NCBI GenBank assembly: GCA_910574635.1 | Contig: CAJTCG010000012.1 | Coordinates: forward strand, 1 to 64,000 | Length of the DNA stretch: 64,000 nucleotides | Source: Oscillospiraceae bacterium | GTDB lineage: Bacteria; Bacillota; Clostridia; Oscillospirales; Oscillospiraceae | Direction: 5' to 3' | In this document: positions 26,850 to 35,418 of the stretch, one piece after another | How the letters are laid out: each line of letters starts with the position of its first letter | Numbering within the stretch: the stretch's first letter is position 1 | Program-made: the position numbers and the translations under genes | Notes under the pieces: model-generated | Databases searched by the model: none | The model's input: only the letters and a program-made list of their open reading frames with translations | Told to the model about the DNA's origin: nothing

Positions 26850-28241
26850 TTATAAAATTTGCCGGATGCCCTGCATGATGTAGGCGGCGCAGGGCACGGC
26901 GATGCTGTTGCCCAGCATGGAATAACGTTTTGAATCGCTGATGGGTTTGCCGTCCTGGCCGTACTCCGTCCAAAAGTCCGGGAACCCCATCAAGCGTTCT
27001 GCCTCGACGGGCATGAGGCGGCGCAGTTGAAAACCAATACGGACCGGATTCTGATAGTTCAGAGAATAGCCCCCGGAGCTGCTTTTTGCTTGCAAGGTCC
27101 CGCTGACCTCCGGCAGCTCCCGCAGGTTACGGCAGTCCACGGCATGGGCGCTCAATATCCCCCTGGGCTGCGAGGCGATCAAGGTGGGGGCGGTTTCCTC
27201 CTGGTAGCCGACGCTGCCAGCCTTACTCCCGGCTTTGTAGCAGAATCCGGCGCTGAGGATGCAGAAGTCGGTTTCGCTTTTCATTCCTGCGGGCCGGTTC
27301 AGGCCAGCGCCGGAGGCGCACAGCGTTCCCGCGATCTGAGGGTGAAGCAGGAGCGGGCGTTCGTGCTCGGCGGTCAGGGCCGGGGACAAATCCGCCAGAA
27401 TTTCCGCTTTTGCCTGTCCGGTGGCCATAGCGACTATGGGGAGATTCCCGTGGGTTTGGCACCGGAGAGTCGGAGAAAGGCCGCTCCGCTCCACAGACAT
27501 AACGCTGCCGCCCTGATCGTTCAGGATTTCCACAGCGGCCCCGCCCGCAGGGTCAGCGCCGCTTTCAGCAAAGGCGGCAAGTCCCTGCCGCGGCGTTCCG
27601 CCCGCCTCAAAATACCCGCGCAGGCTTTTGGGGACAAAGAGTATTTCTCCGGCGCTGTTTCCTCTAAAATCGCAGATAAGAAACACGCGCCTCCGCCGCT
27701 GGGCTGTCCCAAAGTGACAGGCATCGTATACGCACCAAGCGAGATCAACGCCTCCGCCTCGTGCCATTCCGGCGTTGGCCCACCGTCCAGATCGAGGCAT
27801 TGGAACTTCGGCCTTTGTGAGCGCCGAGAGCACGGCCTGATAGTCAAGCCCAGACGAGGAACTCGTCGAACCGGGCACGTTTTCCCAGAGCGCGAATTTG
27901 GGGTATTCGCCATGTGTCGTTTCCCTCATTTCATAGATAATGCGAACGGCCTCCAAGAAAAGGCCGCTCCGCTCATCCGCCAGACCCCGGCGAAGGCCGG
28001 AGACGGAGAGCCCCTGGCAGGGTGAGCCAAATGTGATAATGTCCACGGGCGGCAGCTTTCCGCCGTGAAGCTGGGTGATGTCCCCCACATGGACCATATC
28101 CGGAAAATGCCGCCGTGTGACGGATATGCACTCCGGCATAATCTCGCTGGCCCACAGAGAGCGGATTCCATAAAACGAAGCGGCATAGGGGAAACCCCCT
28201 ATGCCGTCAAATAAGGAACCTAATGTAAGCGTTTTTTCCAT
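26850..28241 (-). CDS. C5-cytosine DNA methyltransferase
   Basis: The 463-residue enzyme has motif I SLFDGIGGFPYA, catalytic motif IV GSPCQGLS, motif VI ALWENVPG, motif VIII AQRRRRVFLI, and motifs IX-X near the C-terminus (MPVEAERLMGFP, YSMLGNSIAVPCAAYI). No restriction nuclease is nearby, so it is an orphan. On conjugative elements such enzymes are thought to protect incoming DNA from host restriction. The target-recognition region (about 200-370) is long. It lies 3 bases from the DUF7007 stop, within the transfer operon. Confidence 0.9.
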   Translation of the reverse strand: MEKTLTLGSLFDGIGGFPYAASFYGIRSLWASEIMPECISVTRRHFPDMVHVGDITQLHGGKLPPVDIITFGSPCQGLSVSGLRRGLADERSGLFLEAVRIIYEMRETTHGEYPKFALWENVPGSTSSSSGLDYQAVLSALTKAEVPMPRSGRWANAGMARGGGVDLAWCVYDACHFGTAQRRRRVFLICDFRGNSAGEILFVPKSLRGYFEAGGTPRQGLAAFAESGADPAGGAAVEILNDQGGSVMSVERSGLSPTLRCQTHGNLPIVAMATGQAKAEILADLSPALTAEHERPLLLHPQIAGTLCASGAGLNRPAGMKSETDFCILSAGFCYKAGSKAGSVGYQEETAPTLIASQPRGILSAHAVDCRNLRELPEVSGTLQAKSSSGGYSLNYQNPVRIGFQLRRLMPVEAERLMGFPDFWTEYGQDGKPISDSKRYSMLGNSIAVPCAAYIMQGIRQIL

Positions 28242-28244
28242 TTG

Positions 28245-28691
28245 TCAGCGTACCTCTTCCGCTTTTCGCTTGGGGGCGCGTTTTCCGGCAGGAGCCGCCC
28301 TTTCCGCCAAGCGGCTCTTGATCGAGGATTTTCCCTGGCCCCGCTCACGAGCGGCCCAATATTCGGGATAATATCGCTGGACACTCTGGTCAATGATCTT
28401 ACTGTATTCCCCAGGCTTGAAATAGTCGTTCACCGGGGCCGTGAACAGCTTCTTGTCCATCAGCTCCCGCAAAGCGACCGTGGCGGCGCAATCTTCCTCG
28501 AAGCAAAGATAGCCGCCCTCGTGGAATCCGCATTTCTGCGCCGCTTTGGAAAGCGTCAGGTCTATGATCTCACAGTTAATCATGACGCCTCCATGACTGG
28601 CGGTGTCAACCTGAAACGCGCCGGGGCACAGCACTTTGCAATTCTGCACAGGCCCCCAGGGGGAGCTTTCCGGCATATCAAACAAATCCAT
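28245..28691 (-). CDS. DUF7007-type protein of conjugative elements
   Basis: This 148-residue protein (SPWGPVQNCKVLCPGAFQVDT, shortened, then TASHGGVMINCEI and GYLCFEEDCAA) matches a small conserved protein of Tn1549-like elements. It ends in a basic tail. The function is unknown. ATG 28691 is chosen; upstream codons overlap the DUF3849 gene. It lies in the transfer operon between DUF3849 and the methylase. Confidence 0.7.
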   Translation of the reverse strand: MDLFDMPESSPWGPVQNCKVLCPGAFQVDTASHGGVMINCEIIDLTLSKAAQKCGFHEGGYLCFEEDCAATVALRELMDKKLFTAPVNDYFKPGEYSKIIDQSVQRYYPEYWAARERGQGKSSIKSRLAERAAPAGKRAPKRKAEEVR

Positions 28692-28704
28692 CGTCCGCCG
28701 CCCC

Positions 28705-29238
28705 TCATCTGGCCCCGGCGTCATGGGCCTTATCCTTGGGCCTGCCGCCAGGGGCGGGGTTTTTCGCCAGCCGTCCCTTGATGGAGGGCTTCTGCGACTG
28801 CCGCTCCTTCTCCGCCGCAAGTTCCTTCCGAACCAGCGTGACAAACTCATCCAGTTTGACCGGGTGACTTTGGATTGCGTAATCATAATGCCGGGTTCCA
28901 GTATCGAACATGGGAACCGACTTGGCCCAGACGAGATTATGGTCGGAAATACGTTCGTCCGCCAGCTTATCCAGCAGGGTTGCCGCCAGCACATGGGACA
29001 CGCGCTCCGGGCCAAACTCCGCCAGAACATTCTTTGCGACGGTTTCGGGAAGGTGCATCCCATCAAAACCCGTCCAAATTGCCGCGTCGATTGCATCCCG
29101 GCAGGCAATATTTGCCTTTTGCGAAGCCCGGAACAGGTCAATTTCGCTATGGGTTTTTGCGTACCGGGCATTTTCCGGATAGAGCGGAATGGCGCGGGTT
29201 TTCTCATACGGAACCTGATTCATTTTTTCAGCGTCCAT
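28705..29238 (-). CDS. DUF3849-domain protein
   Basis: The 177-residue protein has IPLYPENARYAKTHSEIDLFR (partly shown) and RDAIDAAI, the DUF3849 pattern found on large clostridial conjugative elements, often linked to antirestriction or replication genes. The C-terminal tail (KPSIKGRLAKNPAP) resembles the tail of the next protein, suggesting a shared interaction motif. Function unknown. Confidence 0.75.
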   Translation of the reverse strand: MDAEKMNQVPYEKTRAIPLYPENARYAKTHSEIDLFRASQKANIACRDAIDAAIWTGFDGMHLPETVAKNVLAEFGPERVSHVLAATLLDKLADERISDHNLVWAKSVPMFDTGTRHYDYAIQSHPVKLDEFVTLVRKELAAEKERQSQKPSIKGRLAKNPAPGGRPKDKAHDAGAR

Positions 29239-29252
29239 CTTAATTCCCTTTC

Positions 29253-29693
29253 TTACAGTTTCTTTTCATACCGCAGCTTCATCTGCGGCGGATAGAGATC
29301 GGCGTCTGGGCGGCGCGGGCCCGTCCAGCGTTTGCCGCCAGCCGTTCCGGCGCAGAGCCAGCCAGCGGCCCGGAGGCTGGTGCCCGGTTCCGTGTCCAGT
29401 GTATAGGTGATGATCCTGCCGTAGCCCAAGGCCCGCGCCGCCCGTGCCGCCGCCCCGTAGAGGAAACTGCATACGTTCTTTTCTCCAGTGGCGCAAAGCC
29501 GGTTGACTTCCAGCGTCATGCCGTCGTCCAGATAGCGGCTGACAGGCCGTCCTACGATTGCGACGCCCACCAGCCGTCCGTTTTGGACGCATCCGAGAGA
29601 AAACTTGTGCCCCGTGACGGGTTTATGGTGGCGGTGGTGCTCCGCCACAAAGGCATTGGCGGCTTTCAGAGAAACCGGAACCAGCGTATTCAC
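29253..29693 (-). CDS. XF1762-family protein (acetyltransferase-like)
   Basis: This 146-residue protein (VSLKAANAFVAEHHRHHKPV, GHKFSLGCVQNGRLVGVAIVG, EVNRLCATGEKNVCSFLYGA; each in part) matches the XF1762 family, which has a GNAT-like fold signature. It occurs on phages and conjugative elements. The substrate is unknown. Its ATG overlaps the stop of the SpoVG-like gene by four bases, indicating translational coupling. Confidence 0.8.
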   Translation of the reverse strand: MNTLVPVSLKAANAFVAEHHRHHKPVTGHKFSLGCVQNGRLVGVAIVGRPVSRYLDDGMTLEVNRLCATGEKNVCSFLYGAAARAARALGYGRIITYTLDTEPGTSLRAAGWLCAGTAGGKRWTGPRRPDADLYPPQMKLRYEKKL

Positions 29694-30112
29694 CGGTCCC
29701 CCCTCGTCGCTTTCTTCTGCTTGTCAGGCTGTTTCGCTTCTTTTGCCGTTTTCTGCGGCGCGGCCTGGAGTGCGTCACGCACAGAGGTCTTGGCCTTGGC
29801 CCCTCGCTCCGACAACAGCTCCATCACACGCTGATACTCACCCATGACCGCGCCAGTCAAAGCCTGACGCATTTCCGCTGTAGTGGGAAAGCAAACATCC
29901 CGGTACTCCCCCTTTGCGTCCTGCCGGTCCGGCATGGCAAGGAACATCCCCTTCTGACTGTCCATGATCCGGATGTTGTTGATCGCGAAGCACCCGCCCA
30001 AGGTGACGCTGGCATAGGCCAGCAGATTCCCTTCCTTTTTGGACGGGTAAACCTTTGCCTCCACATTCAGAGGCGGGACATTGGCAGTTTCCCGCGCTTT
30101 GGTTTCGCTCAT
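29690..30112 (-). CDS. SpoVG-like protein
   Basis: The 140-residue protein has VEAKVYPSKKEGNLLAYASV and GCFAINNIRIMDSQKGMFLAMP (in part), the SpoVG fold. The C-terminal third is a charged, lysine-rich tail absent from chromosomal SpoVG. SpoVG proteins bind nucleic acid and regulate genes. Copies on conjugative elements lie next to the TrbL-like gene as here. AGGAATTTC precedes the ATG. Confidence 0.8.
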   Translation of the reverse strand: MSETKARETANVPPLNVEAKVYPSKKEGNLLAYASVTLGGCFAINNIRIMDSQKGMFLAMPDRQDAKGEYRDVCFPTTAEMRQALTGAVMGEYQRVMELLSERGAKAKTSVRDALQAAPQKTAKEAKQPDKQKKATRGDR

Positions 30113-30133
30113 AGAAATTCCTCCATAAGTATT

Positions 30134-30726
30134 TTAGTGGGCCGAAAAGACCCCTTTTGCGAGACTTCCGCTTTTGAAAAGTGTGAAGCACAGCAGGACC
30201 GTATAGCCCACACAGCTCCAGATCGACGCGACTACATCGCCGCTGAAAGCGATATTCCGCACCAGGACGGCGTAGATACCCACGCACACCATGATGAGGA
30301 ACGCCTGAAAGCCCAGGGCGAACAGGGACCGGAGGTAATTCTGGCCCATGCCGCCGAACTCCTTCCCCAGCATCGCCGCCATGGGGATGGGGGCCACGCT
30401 GGTGACAAGATAAATCTCGATCATCCTGCCGTAAATCACGATGAAGATGCAGATGGACAGCGCCCACATGGTAAGCCCTACAAACATGGATTGCAGCCAC
30501 AGGCCCAGCAGCGGTCCCAGCTCCATTGCCTCCAGTTGTACCTCCAGGTCTGTCACGGCGCTGGATATGTCGATGGAGGCGTCGGAGACAATCACTCCGG
30601 CGGCGCTGTTTACCACGCTCTGCGCCACATCAAATACGCCCATGACGATATTCCAAGTGTTGGACACGATCAGCACCGCGCAGGCCGTTTTGAATATCCA
30701 CTTGAAGAACATCCAGGTGTCGATAT
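30134..30726 (-). pseudogene. trbL/virB6-like gene, C-terminal part (split by element 1)
   Basis: Reading from 30726: IDTWMFFKWIFKTACAVLIV, a VirB6/TrbL-type multi-span domain (about five transmembrane segments) and the end FTLFKSGSLAKGVF. The N-terminal part lies at 42398-42675. Joining the two at a shared GA gives NSMHDIDTWMFFKW in frame. The protein would form part of the mating channel in the membrane. The element, not decay, interrupts it. Confidence 0.85.
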
Positions 30727-30763
30727 CCAGTGCGTTTTGTCAAGTATGTTTTTCAAATAAACG

Positions 30764-30802
30764 CAAAAACCGGACACAGCGAATTGCTCACTGTGTCCGG
30801 TT
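30764..30802 (-). terminator. Terminator of the element 1 recombinase gene
   Basis: A perfect 12-base stem (AACCGGACACAG at 30768-30779 with 30791-30802) is followed on the minus strand by TTTTTG. It lies just after the recombinase stop and before the element end. Confidence 0.85.
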
Positions 30803-30820
30803 GGGTTGCTAAATGTTCAG

Positions 30821-32740
30821 TTATGCGGCCCGAATCAAGTATAACAGTTGATTTTTGAGGTCAACCCGGTCAACATCAAAGCCAGCGTTGTAAATCACAT
30901 TGGAGATCGGGCGGTTGCCGCCTGGATACCAATAGGAGTAGAATTTGAACGCCGATTTGCAGAGGGGCTTTCCGATCACCCGCTCAACGTCTGCGAAAGA
31001 GAGGGTAACGCTGTTCTCCGTCTGCTGGGAAAGGTACTCGCCCAGCGGGGCAAAGCTGGTATTCACGGCCACATACCGCTCCTGGGGCGGTTCTGCGGCA
31101 GCGGGGGCTTCGTCCTCCGGCTCGGTGGGCAGTTCCACCAGCCCGATGAAGTTGAAATAAACATCAACCCTCTGCTTACGCTTGTATCGGCCTACACTCA
31201 TACGCTCATGGACAACGACCTTCTCCACAAACTCATTGAGCATGGGCGTGGTCAACTCGTCAAAGCTGGTGTAGCGGTCAACCAAGGCCATAAACTTGTC
31301 CACCCTGCCAGTCTGCTCCTGCATCGTTTCCATTTCAGCGGCCAGACGCTTCAACTCGCTTTCAAGCTGCTCCTGTTCCGCTTCATACTGCTGGGAAAGT
31401 TTCAGAAATCGCTTGTCTGTCAGCTTACCCGCAACGTGATCCTCATAGGTGCGCTGAATTAGCACATCCAGTTCATCATATCGCCGTTGCCCGTCTGTCA
31501 GGGCTTTCCGGCTCTCCTTCATTTGCTGTGTCTGGCGGTCAGAGGTCGTGTCCATTACCAACCGTTCAAAGGCTTCTCGATTGGCTTTGGCATACTCTGA
31601 AATAGAGCGCAGAGCCGACAGAATCAAGTCCCGCACAACCTCGGTGCGGATAAAGTGCATGGTGCAATCGCTGGTACGTTTGCGATAGCTGGAACAGGCA
31701 TAGGAATCTCTGAAATGCCCCTTGCCATTGTCCCCACGCTCGTTATACAGTCTCGCTCCGCAATCGGCGCAGTAGAGAAGTCCAGTCAGCGGATTGGCTT
31801 CTCCCAGGCTGGTAGGGCGGCGTCCGGTTTTGCGTAGCTTTTGCGCCGTCTGAAAAGTTTCCTCGTCAATGATCGGTGCTTGGGTGTTCTCAAAAATCAC
31901 CCAGCTATCCTTGGGGGTGAGATGCCGCCGCTTATCCCGAAAGCTGGTCTTTTCCGTCTTAAAATTGACGGTATGGCCCATGTATTCCATGCGGTTGAGG
32001 ATGTAGGAAACGGTAGTCCCCCACCAGCGGCAGGGGTCGGCAAAATCGCTGTTGCGCCGGTTCCCTGCGCCGCGCTCCGCAAGGTAGGCGGACGGGCAGA
32101 GGATGTGTTCTCTTTCCAGAATTGTGGCGATCTCATAGGGGCCTTTGCCGTTGATGGTCATACGGAAGATTCGCCGGACGATCTCGGCGGCTTCATCGTC
32201 AATGACCCACTTCTCCGGGTCATCCGGGTCTTTCTTGTAGCCGTAGAGCGGGTGAACGGTGGTGTGCTTGCCAGCCATGCCCTGGGCGCGTTTGATAGCC
32301 CGGACTTTCTTGCTGGTGTCTCTTGCGAACCACTCGTTCATGATGTTCAAAAACGGGGTAAAATCCGTTTCCTGCTGGTTTTCACTGTCGATTCCGTTAT
32401 TAACGGCGATAAAGCGGACACCCTTCTGAGGGAAGAAAATTTCTGTATAAAATCCCACTTTCAGATAATCACGGCCCAGCCGGGACATATCCTTGACAAT
32501 GACGGTTCCGATTTTCCCGGCTTCAATCTCGGACAGCATTTCCTGGAAACCCGGACGCTGGAAATTTGTTCCAGAGTATCCGTCGTCTACGAAAAAGCGG
32601 ATATTCCGAAAACCATGGTCAGCAGCATACTTGGAAATCAGTTCCTTTTGATGAATGATGGAATTACTGTCACCTTGTAATTCATCGTCGCGCGATAATC
32701 TGGTGTAGATTGCGGTGTCCTTTTCTGGCTGTCTTGTCAT
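30821..32740 (-). CDS. tnpX: Large serine recombinase of element 1 (TnpX-like)
   Basis: The 639-residue protein has the resolvase catalytic domain with Ser16 in IYTRLSRDDE and the arginine pair region DMSRLGRDYLKVG. A recombinase domain, a zinc ribbon (CADCGARLYNERG, then CSSYRKRTSDC), a coiled coil (about 420-480) and a C-terminal DUF4368-type domain follow. It would catalyse integration and excision of element 1 at GA core sites. All motifs are intact. Confidence 0.92.
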   Translation of the reverse strand: MTRQPEKDTAIYTRLSRDDELQGDSNSIIHQKELISKYAADHGFRNIRFFVDDGYSGTNFQRPGFQEMLSEIEAGKIGTVIVKDMSRLGRDYLKVGFYTEIFFPQKGVRFIAVNNGIDSENQQETDFTPFLNIMNEWFARDTSKKVRAIKRAQGMAGKHTTVHPLYGYKKDPDDPEKWVIDDEAAEIVRRIFRMTINGKGPYEIATILEREHILCPSAYLAERGAGNRRNSDFADPCRWWGTTVSYILNRMEYMGHTVNFKTEKTSFRDKRRHLTPKDSWVIFENTQAPIIDEETFQTAQKLRKTGRRPTSLGEANPLTGLLYCADCGARLYNERGDNGKGHFRDSYACSSYRKRTSDCTMHFIRTEVVRDLILSALRSISEYAKANREAFERLVMDTTSDRQTQQMKESRKALTDGQRRYDELDVLIQRTYEDHVAGKLTDKRFLKLSQQYEAEQEQLESELKRLAAEMETMQEQTGRVDKFMALVDRYTSFDELTTPMLNEFVEKVVVHERMSVGRYKRKQRVDVYFNFIGLVELPTEPEDEAPAAAEPPQERYVAVNTSFAPLGEYLSQQTENSVTLSFADVERVIGKPLCKSAFKFYSYWYPGGNRPISNVIYNAGFDVDRVDLKNQLLYLIRAA

Positions 32741-32830
32741 AATGCGCCATCCTTTCGAGACAGCCAGCTCATTTGCGGCAACACCAATATATCACAAAAT
32801 CTGCGTGATGCCAACTGCCTTTTGCAATTT

Positions 32831-33010
32831 TTACTGGCTATCCGCAATTTGATTCTTGATAAGGCGGCAGATTTTATCATTCATGCTCTCCTTGCTCTGC
32901 TCATTGAAGCAGATATGCACCTCATAGATGGTGTGGCCGATGCGCTTCTCCAATGTCCGCTTGGTCTGCGGGGTGGATGTGGTAGGGGTGACTGCTTTCG
33001 TTTTTGCCAT
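32831..33010 (-). CDS. tnpW: TnpW-family small protein
   Basis: The 59-residue protein has a disordered N-terminus and the core KRIGHTIYEVHICFNEQSKE, then MNDKICRLIKNQ. The same pattern occurs in the element 3 protein at 55795. TnpW is encoded on Tn4451-type elements; its role is unknown. The gene lies 12 bases downstream of the DnaC-like gene. Confidence 0.75.
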   Translation of the reverse strand: MAKTKAVTPTTSTPQTKRTLEKRIGHTIYEVHICFNEQSKESMNDKICRLIKNQIADSQ

Positions 33011-33022
33011 AGGCGGCTCCTT

Positions 33023-33841
33023 TCAATTTTTTTGATTATCAGGTGATACGATGCGCCGCGCCGCTGCCTTGGTGCTGGCGGCATTGTCCTCCCGGAAGTT
33101 CTTCCCGGCAAAGAGGATAGGGGCGCAGCGTTCTAAAATCCGGTCATAGATACGGGCATGGGCCAGATCGGGCGGGTGCTTCAATTCGTCCAGCTTCAGA
33201 TTGGTGGTCACGATCAGCGGCTTGTTACAGCGGTATCGGCTGTCGATGATGGAAAACATCTGCTCAAGGGCATACTCGGTGTTGCGCTCCGCGCCCAGGT
33301 CGTCTATAATCAAGAGGTCATAGTCTCCCAGGCTGTTCAGAAATGCCGTCCTGTCCTCTCCGAACGTCCCGCACAGGCGGGCCAGGATGGTGGGGAAGTT
33401 GGTCATGAGTACAGGTACGTCCCGTTCCAGAAGTGCGTTCGCGATGCACCCGGCCAGGAAGGATTTGCCCGTACCAACATCACCGAACAGCAACAGGCCG
33501 ATGTTCTTCTTGAACGCCTGGGGCCAGTGATCGACATAGGCGTGGGCTTTCGCCATAACGGGATTCTGCCCGTTGTCGTGGGCGAAGGTGTAGCCGTAGA
33601 GGTAGCGGTCTTGAAGTCCCTGGGCCTTGCGACGTTTGATCCGCTCCATGCGCTGGCGGCGTTCCTCGGCTTCTTTGCGGCGGCGCTCCTTCTCCTGCTG
33701 GCAGGAACAGACGCACCGGGGCTTGAAAGTGCCGCCTTTGAATGGGTCAGGGATAACGGCTTGCCGGGGGCCTCCGCACTTGCGGCAATGGATAAGGCCG
33801 TCAGCCGGATCAAGGTATTCGTCCTCGCGGATCTCCGTCAT
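33023..33841 (-). CDS. DnaC/IstB-like helicase loader ATPase (element 1)
   Basis: The 272-residue protein has an N-terminal zinc site (CRKCGG and CVCSCQQE), Walker A GDVGTGKSF, Walker B LLIIDDLGAE and sensor motif VTTNLKLDEL. Such proteins load the replicative helicase at element origins. The start overlaps the preceding initiator stop by four bases. The equivalent in element 3 is at 55977-56828. Confidence 0.9.
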   Translation of the reverse strand: MTEIREDEYLDPADGLIHCRKCGGPRQAVIPDPFKGGTFKPRCVCSCQQEKERRRKEAEERRQRMERIKRRKAQGLQDRYLYGYTFAHDNGQNPVMAKAHAYVDHWPQAFKKNIGLLLFGDVGTGKSFLAGCIANALLERDVPVLMTNFPTILARLCGTFGEDRTAFLNSLGDYDLLIIDDLGAERNTEYALEQMFSIIDSRYRCNKPLIVTTNLKLDELKHPPDLAHARIYDRILERCAPILFAGKNFREDNAASTKAAARRIVSPDNQKN

Positions 33842-34590
33842 ACGGTATCACCGTCCTTCACGCTATAATCCCGGTCACGGGCAGGGGGAGCGGCCTTGCG
33901 CCTATCATTAGCTATCCAGCGGCGGATAGTGGCGGCATGGCTCTTGTATGTCCTGCCGGTAGATGCCATGTACTCGGATAACCTCTCGATGTACTCCTGC
34001 CAGACGGTGGGGAAGTCCGATTGCAATTCAGTCAATTCCCCGGCAGACAGAAAAACATTTTGATACCGGCCCAACGTGCGGGCGTGTTCCCCCTCTCTAT
34101 TCTCTAAACTCTTATCTCTATACTCTTTATCTCTAATCTCTAATATAGGGGGACATTTGTCCACCGGGTCTATGGGTGGACAAATGTCCACTTTACCGGA
34201 GGGCAGCAGTTTTTGACGCTGCAATCGTGTCCGCTCCCGCTTCTTCCTCTCGCCCTCGGTGGAGGACTGTCCAATCAGCAGTTGAATGTCGGCCATGTAG
34301 AAAGCACCATCCGTCAGGACTTCCACAAGGCCAAATTCCATGAACACCTTGATTGCCCTCTCCACGGTGCCGATCTGATGCCGCGTGAAGGTGGCGATGG
34401 TCTGAATAGTATGGGGAAGATGCTCGCCCAGCATGAGGATTCCGCCGCTTTTCAGTGACATAAGGTACATTTTCAGCAGCAGATTCGAGTACAACAGGCC
34501 GTCCGGCATACTTTCCAGCACAACCATTGTCTCGCTGTTGTAGAAGTTTTCTTTCAGTTTGAGATAGTAAAATCTCCTGTTTTCAGCCAT
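33838..34590 (-). CDS. Replisome organiser-type initiator (element 1)
   Basis: The 250-residue protein begins RRFYYLKLKENFYNSETMVV and has a winged helix (HQIGTVERAIKVFMEFGLVE, in part), typical of phage replisome organiser N-termini. The C-terminal half (YQNVFLSAGELTELQSDFP, then SHAATIRRWI) is the DnaD-like C-terminal domain shared with RepA proteins of clostridial elements. It probably recognises the origin and recruits the DnaC-like loader coded next. Confidence 0.85.
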   Translation of the reverse strand: MAENRRFYYLKLKENFYNSETMVVLESMPDGLLYSNLLLKMYLMSLKSGGILMLGEHLPHTIQTIATFTRHQIGTVERAIKVFMEFGLVEVLTDGAFYMADIQLLIGQSSTEGERKKRERTRLQRQKLLPSGKVDICPPIDPVDKCPPILEIRDKEYRDKSLENREGEHARTLGRYQNVFLSAGELTELQSDFPTVWQEYIERLSEYMASTGRTYKSHAATIRRWIANDRRKAAPPARDRDYSVKDGDTV

Positions 34591-34639
34591 AGGGTAAAAA
34601 CTCCTTTGTAGAATCGCCGTTGTAGGCTCTCTGAGGGCC

Positions 34640-34693
34640 TTCCGGGGTGTCAGATAGGGAATGTATCAGGCCCCTATTGACAGCACCCCGGAA
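34640..34693. repeat. Long imperfect hairpin, possible origin or regulatory site
   Basis: TTCCGGGGTG (34640-34649) pairs with CACCCCGGAA (34684-34693), and GTCAGATAGGG pairs partly with CCCCTATTGAC inside. It has no T-run. It sits between the initiator and the Cys-rich gene, in the replication block. Confidence 0.5.
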
Positions 34694-34705
34694 AACCTTG
34701 AAAAA

Positions 34706-35080
34706 TCATGGTTTTTTAGGGCCTAAATGCGTAGAATCGTAGTAACGTTTGCGCTGGCGTTCCGCTTCTTTCCTTCTACGGGCAGTAACAGCGCAATCAG
34801 GACAGTATTTCGCCCGGTTGGATTTCGGCAGATAGTAACCGCCACAGAGTACACATTTCCTCCGGTCTGCCCGGTGGAGCAGGGCGGCGCACAAGCCAGC
34901 GTCCAGGGGCAGGACGGCGGCGCGGAACCAGCGGCACACAAGCGAGTAGGTAATACTCTGTGGGCAGATACATTCCTCGCCACCGTCCAGAAGCAGACAA
35001 TTCCCACAATCATAGTTGCAGCAGCTATGTACCAGTCTGCGGGCGGTGCGGTACTGCAGATAGTTCATGTGGACAATCAC
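34706..35080 (-). CDS. Cysteine-rich VLP-type protein (element 1)
   Basis: This 124-residue protein has Cys clusters HSCCNYDCGNCLLLD and CVLCGGYYLPKSNRAKYCPDC (in part) that form a probable zinc-binding module, plus a basic C-terminus. It matches the cysteine-rich VLP family of Tn1549-like elements. A clear homologue is at 57743-58129. Function unknown. Start and upstream stop overlap (ATGA-type). Confidence 0.8.
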   Translation of the reverse strand: MIVHMNYLQYRTARRLVHSCCNYDCGNCLLLDGGEECICPQSITYSLVCRWFRAAVLPLDAGLCAALLHRADRRKCVLCGGYYLPKSNRAKYCPDCAVTARRRKEAERQRKRYYDSTHLGPKKP

Positions 35081-35418
35081 GGCACGTTTTCTCCTGCGGG
35101 TAACTTGATGTAAATGTGATAGGGAGTGTGGAGGGCGATCAGTTCCTTCTCCACCAGCCCAACGTCCTCCAACTCCCGCAGGGACTGTGCCACAGTGCTG
35201 GGAGTGCGGTCGATGATCGCTGCAATGGTCTTGTTGTAGAACGCCAGATACCGCCGCCCGCGCCGGTCGGTCTGAACCATATCCGAATTGAACGTCATAT
35301 CCAGCATGATCGCGTAGACCTCTTTCGCCGTCAGCCGGATATTCATGCCCAACAGGAACCGGGGATACGCCATGTAGGGCGGCAGGGTGGAGCCGCTGGT
35401 AATATAGTCAGTTTTCAT
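35077..35418 (-). CDS. RepA-type winged-helix protein (element 1)
   Basis: The 113-residue protein (MKTDYITSGSTLPPYMAYPRF) matches the N-terminal winged-helix domain of replication initiator A, with recognition region RTPSTVAQSLRELEDVGLVEK (in part). It is only the DNA-binding half; the C-terminal half usually fused to it is supplied by the separate initiator at 33838. Start 35418 follows AAGGAGAAGG. Confidence 0.75.
   Translation of the reverse strand: MKTDYITSGSTLPPYMAYPRFLLGMNIRLTAKEVYAIMLDMTFNSDMVQTDRRGRRYLAFYNKTIAAIIDRTPSTVAQSLRELEDVGLVEKELIALHTPYHIYIKLPAGENVP

Noticed and set aside
30137..30760. Rightward frame opposite the trbL C-terminal part
   Set aside because: His/Asp/Gln-rich antisense shadow of a membrane protein gene.
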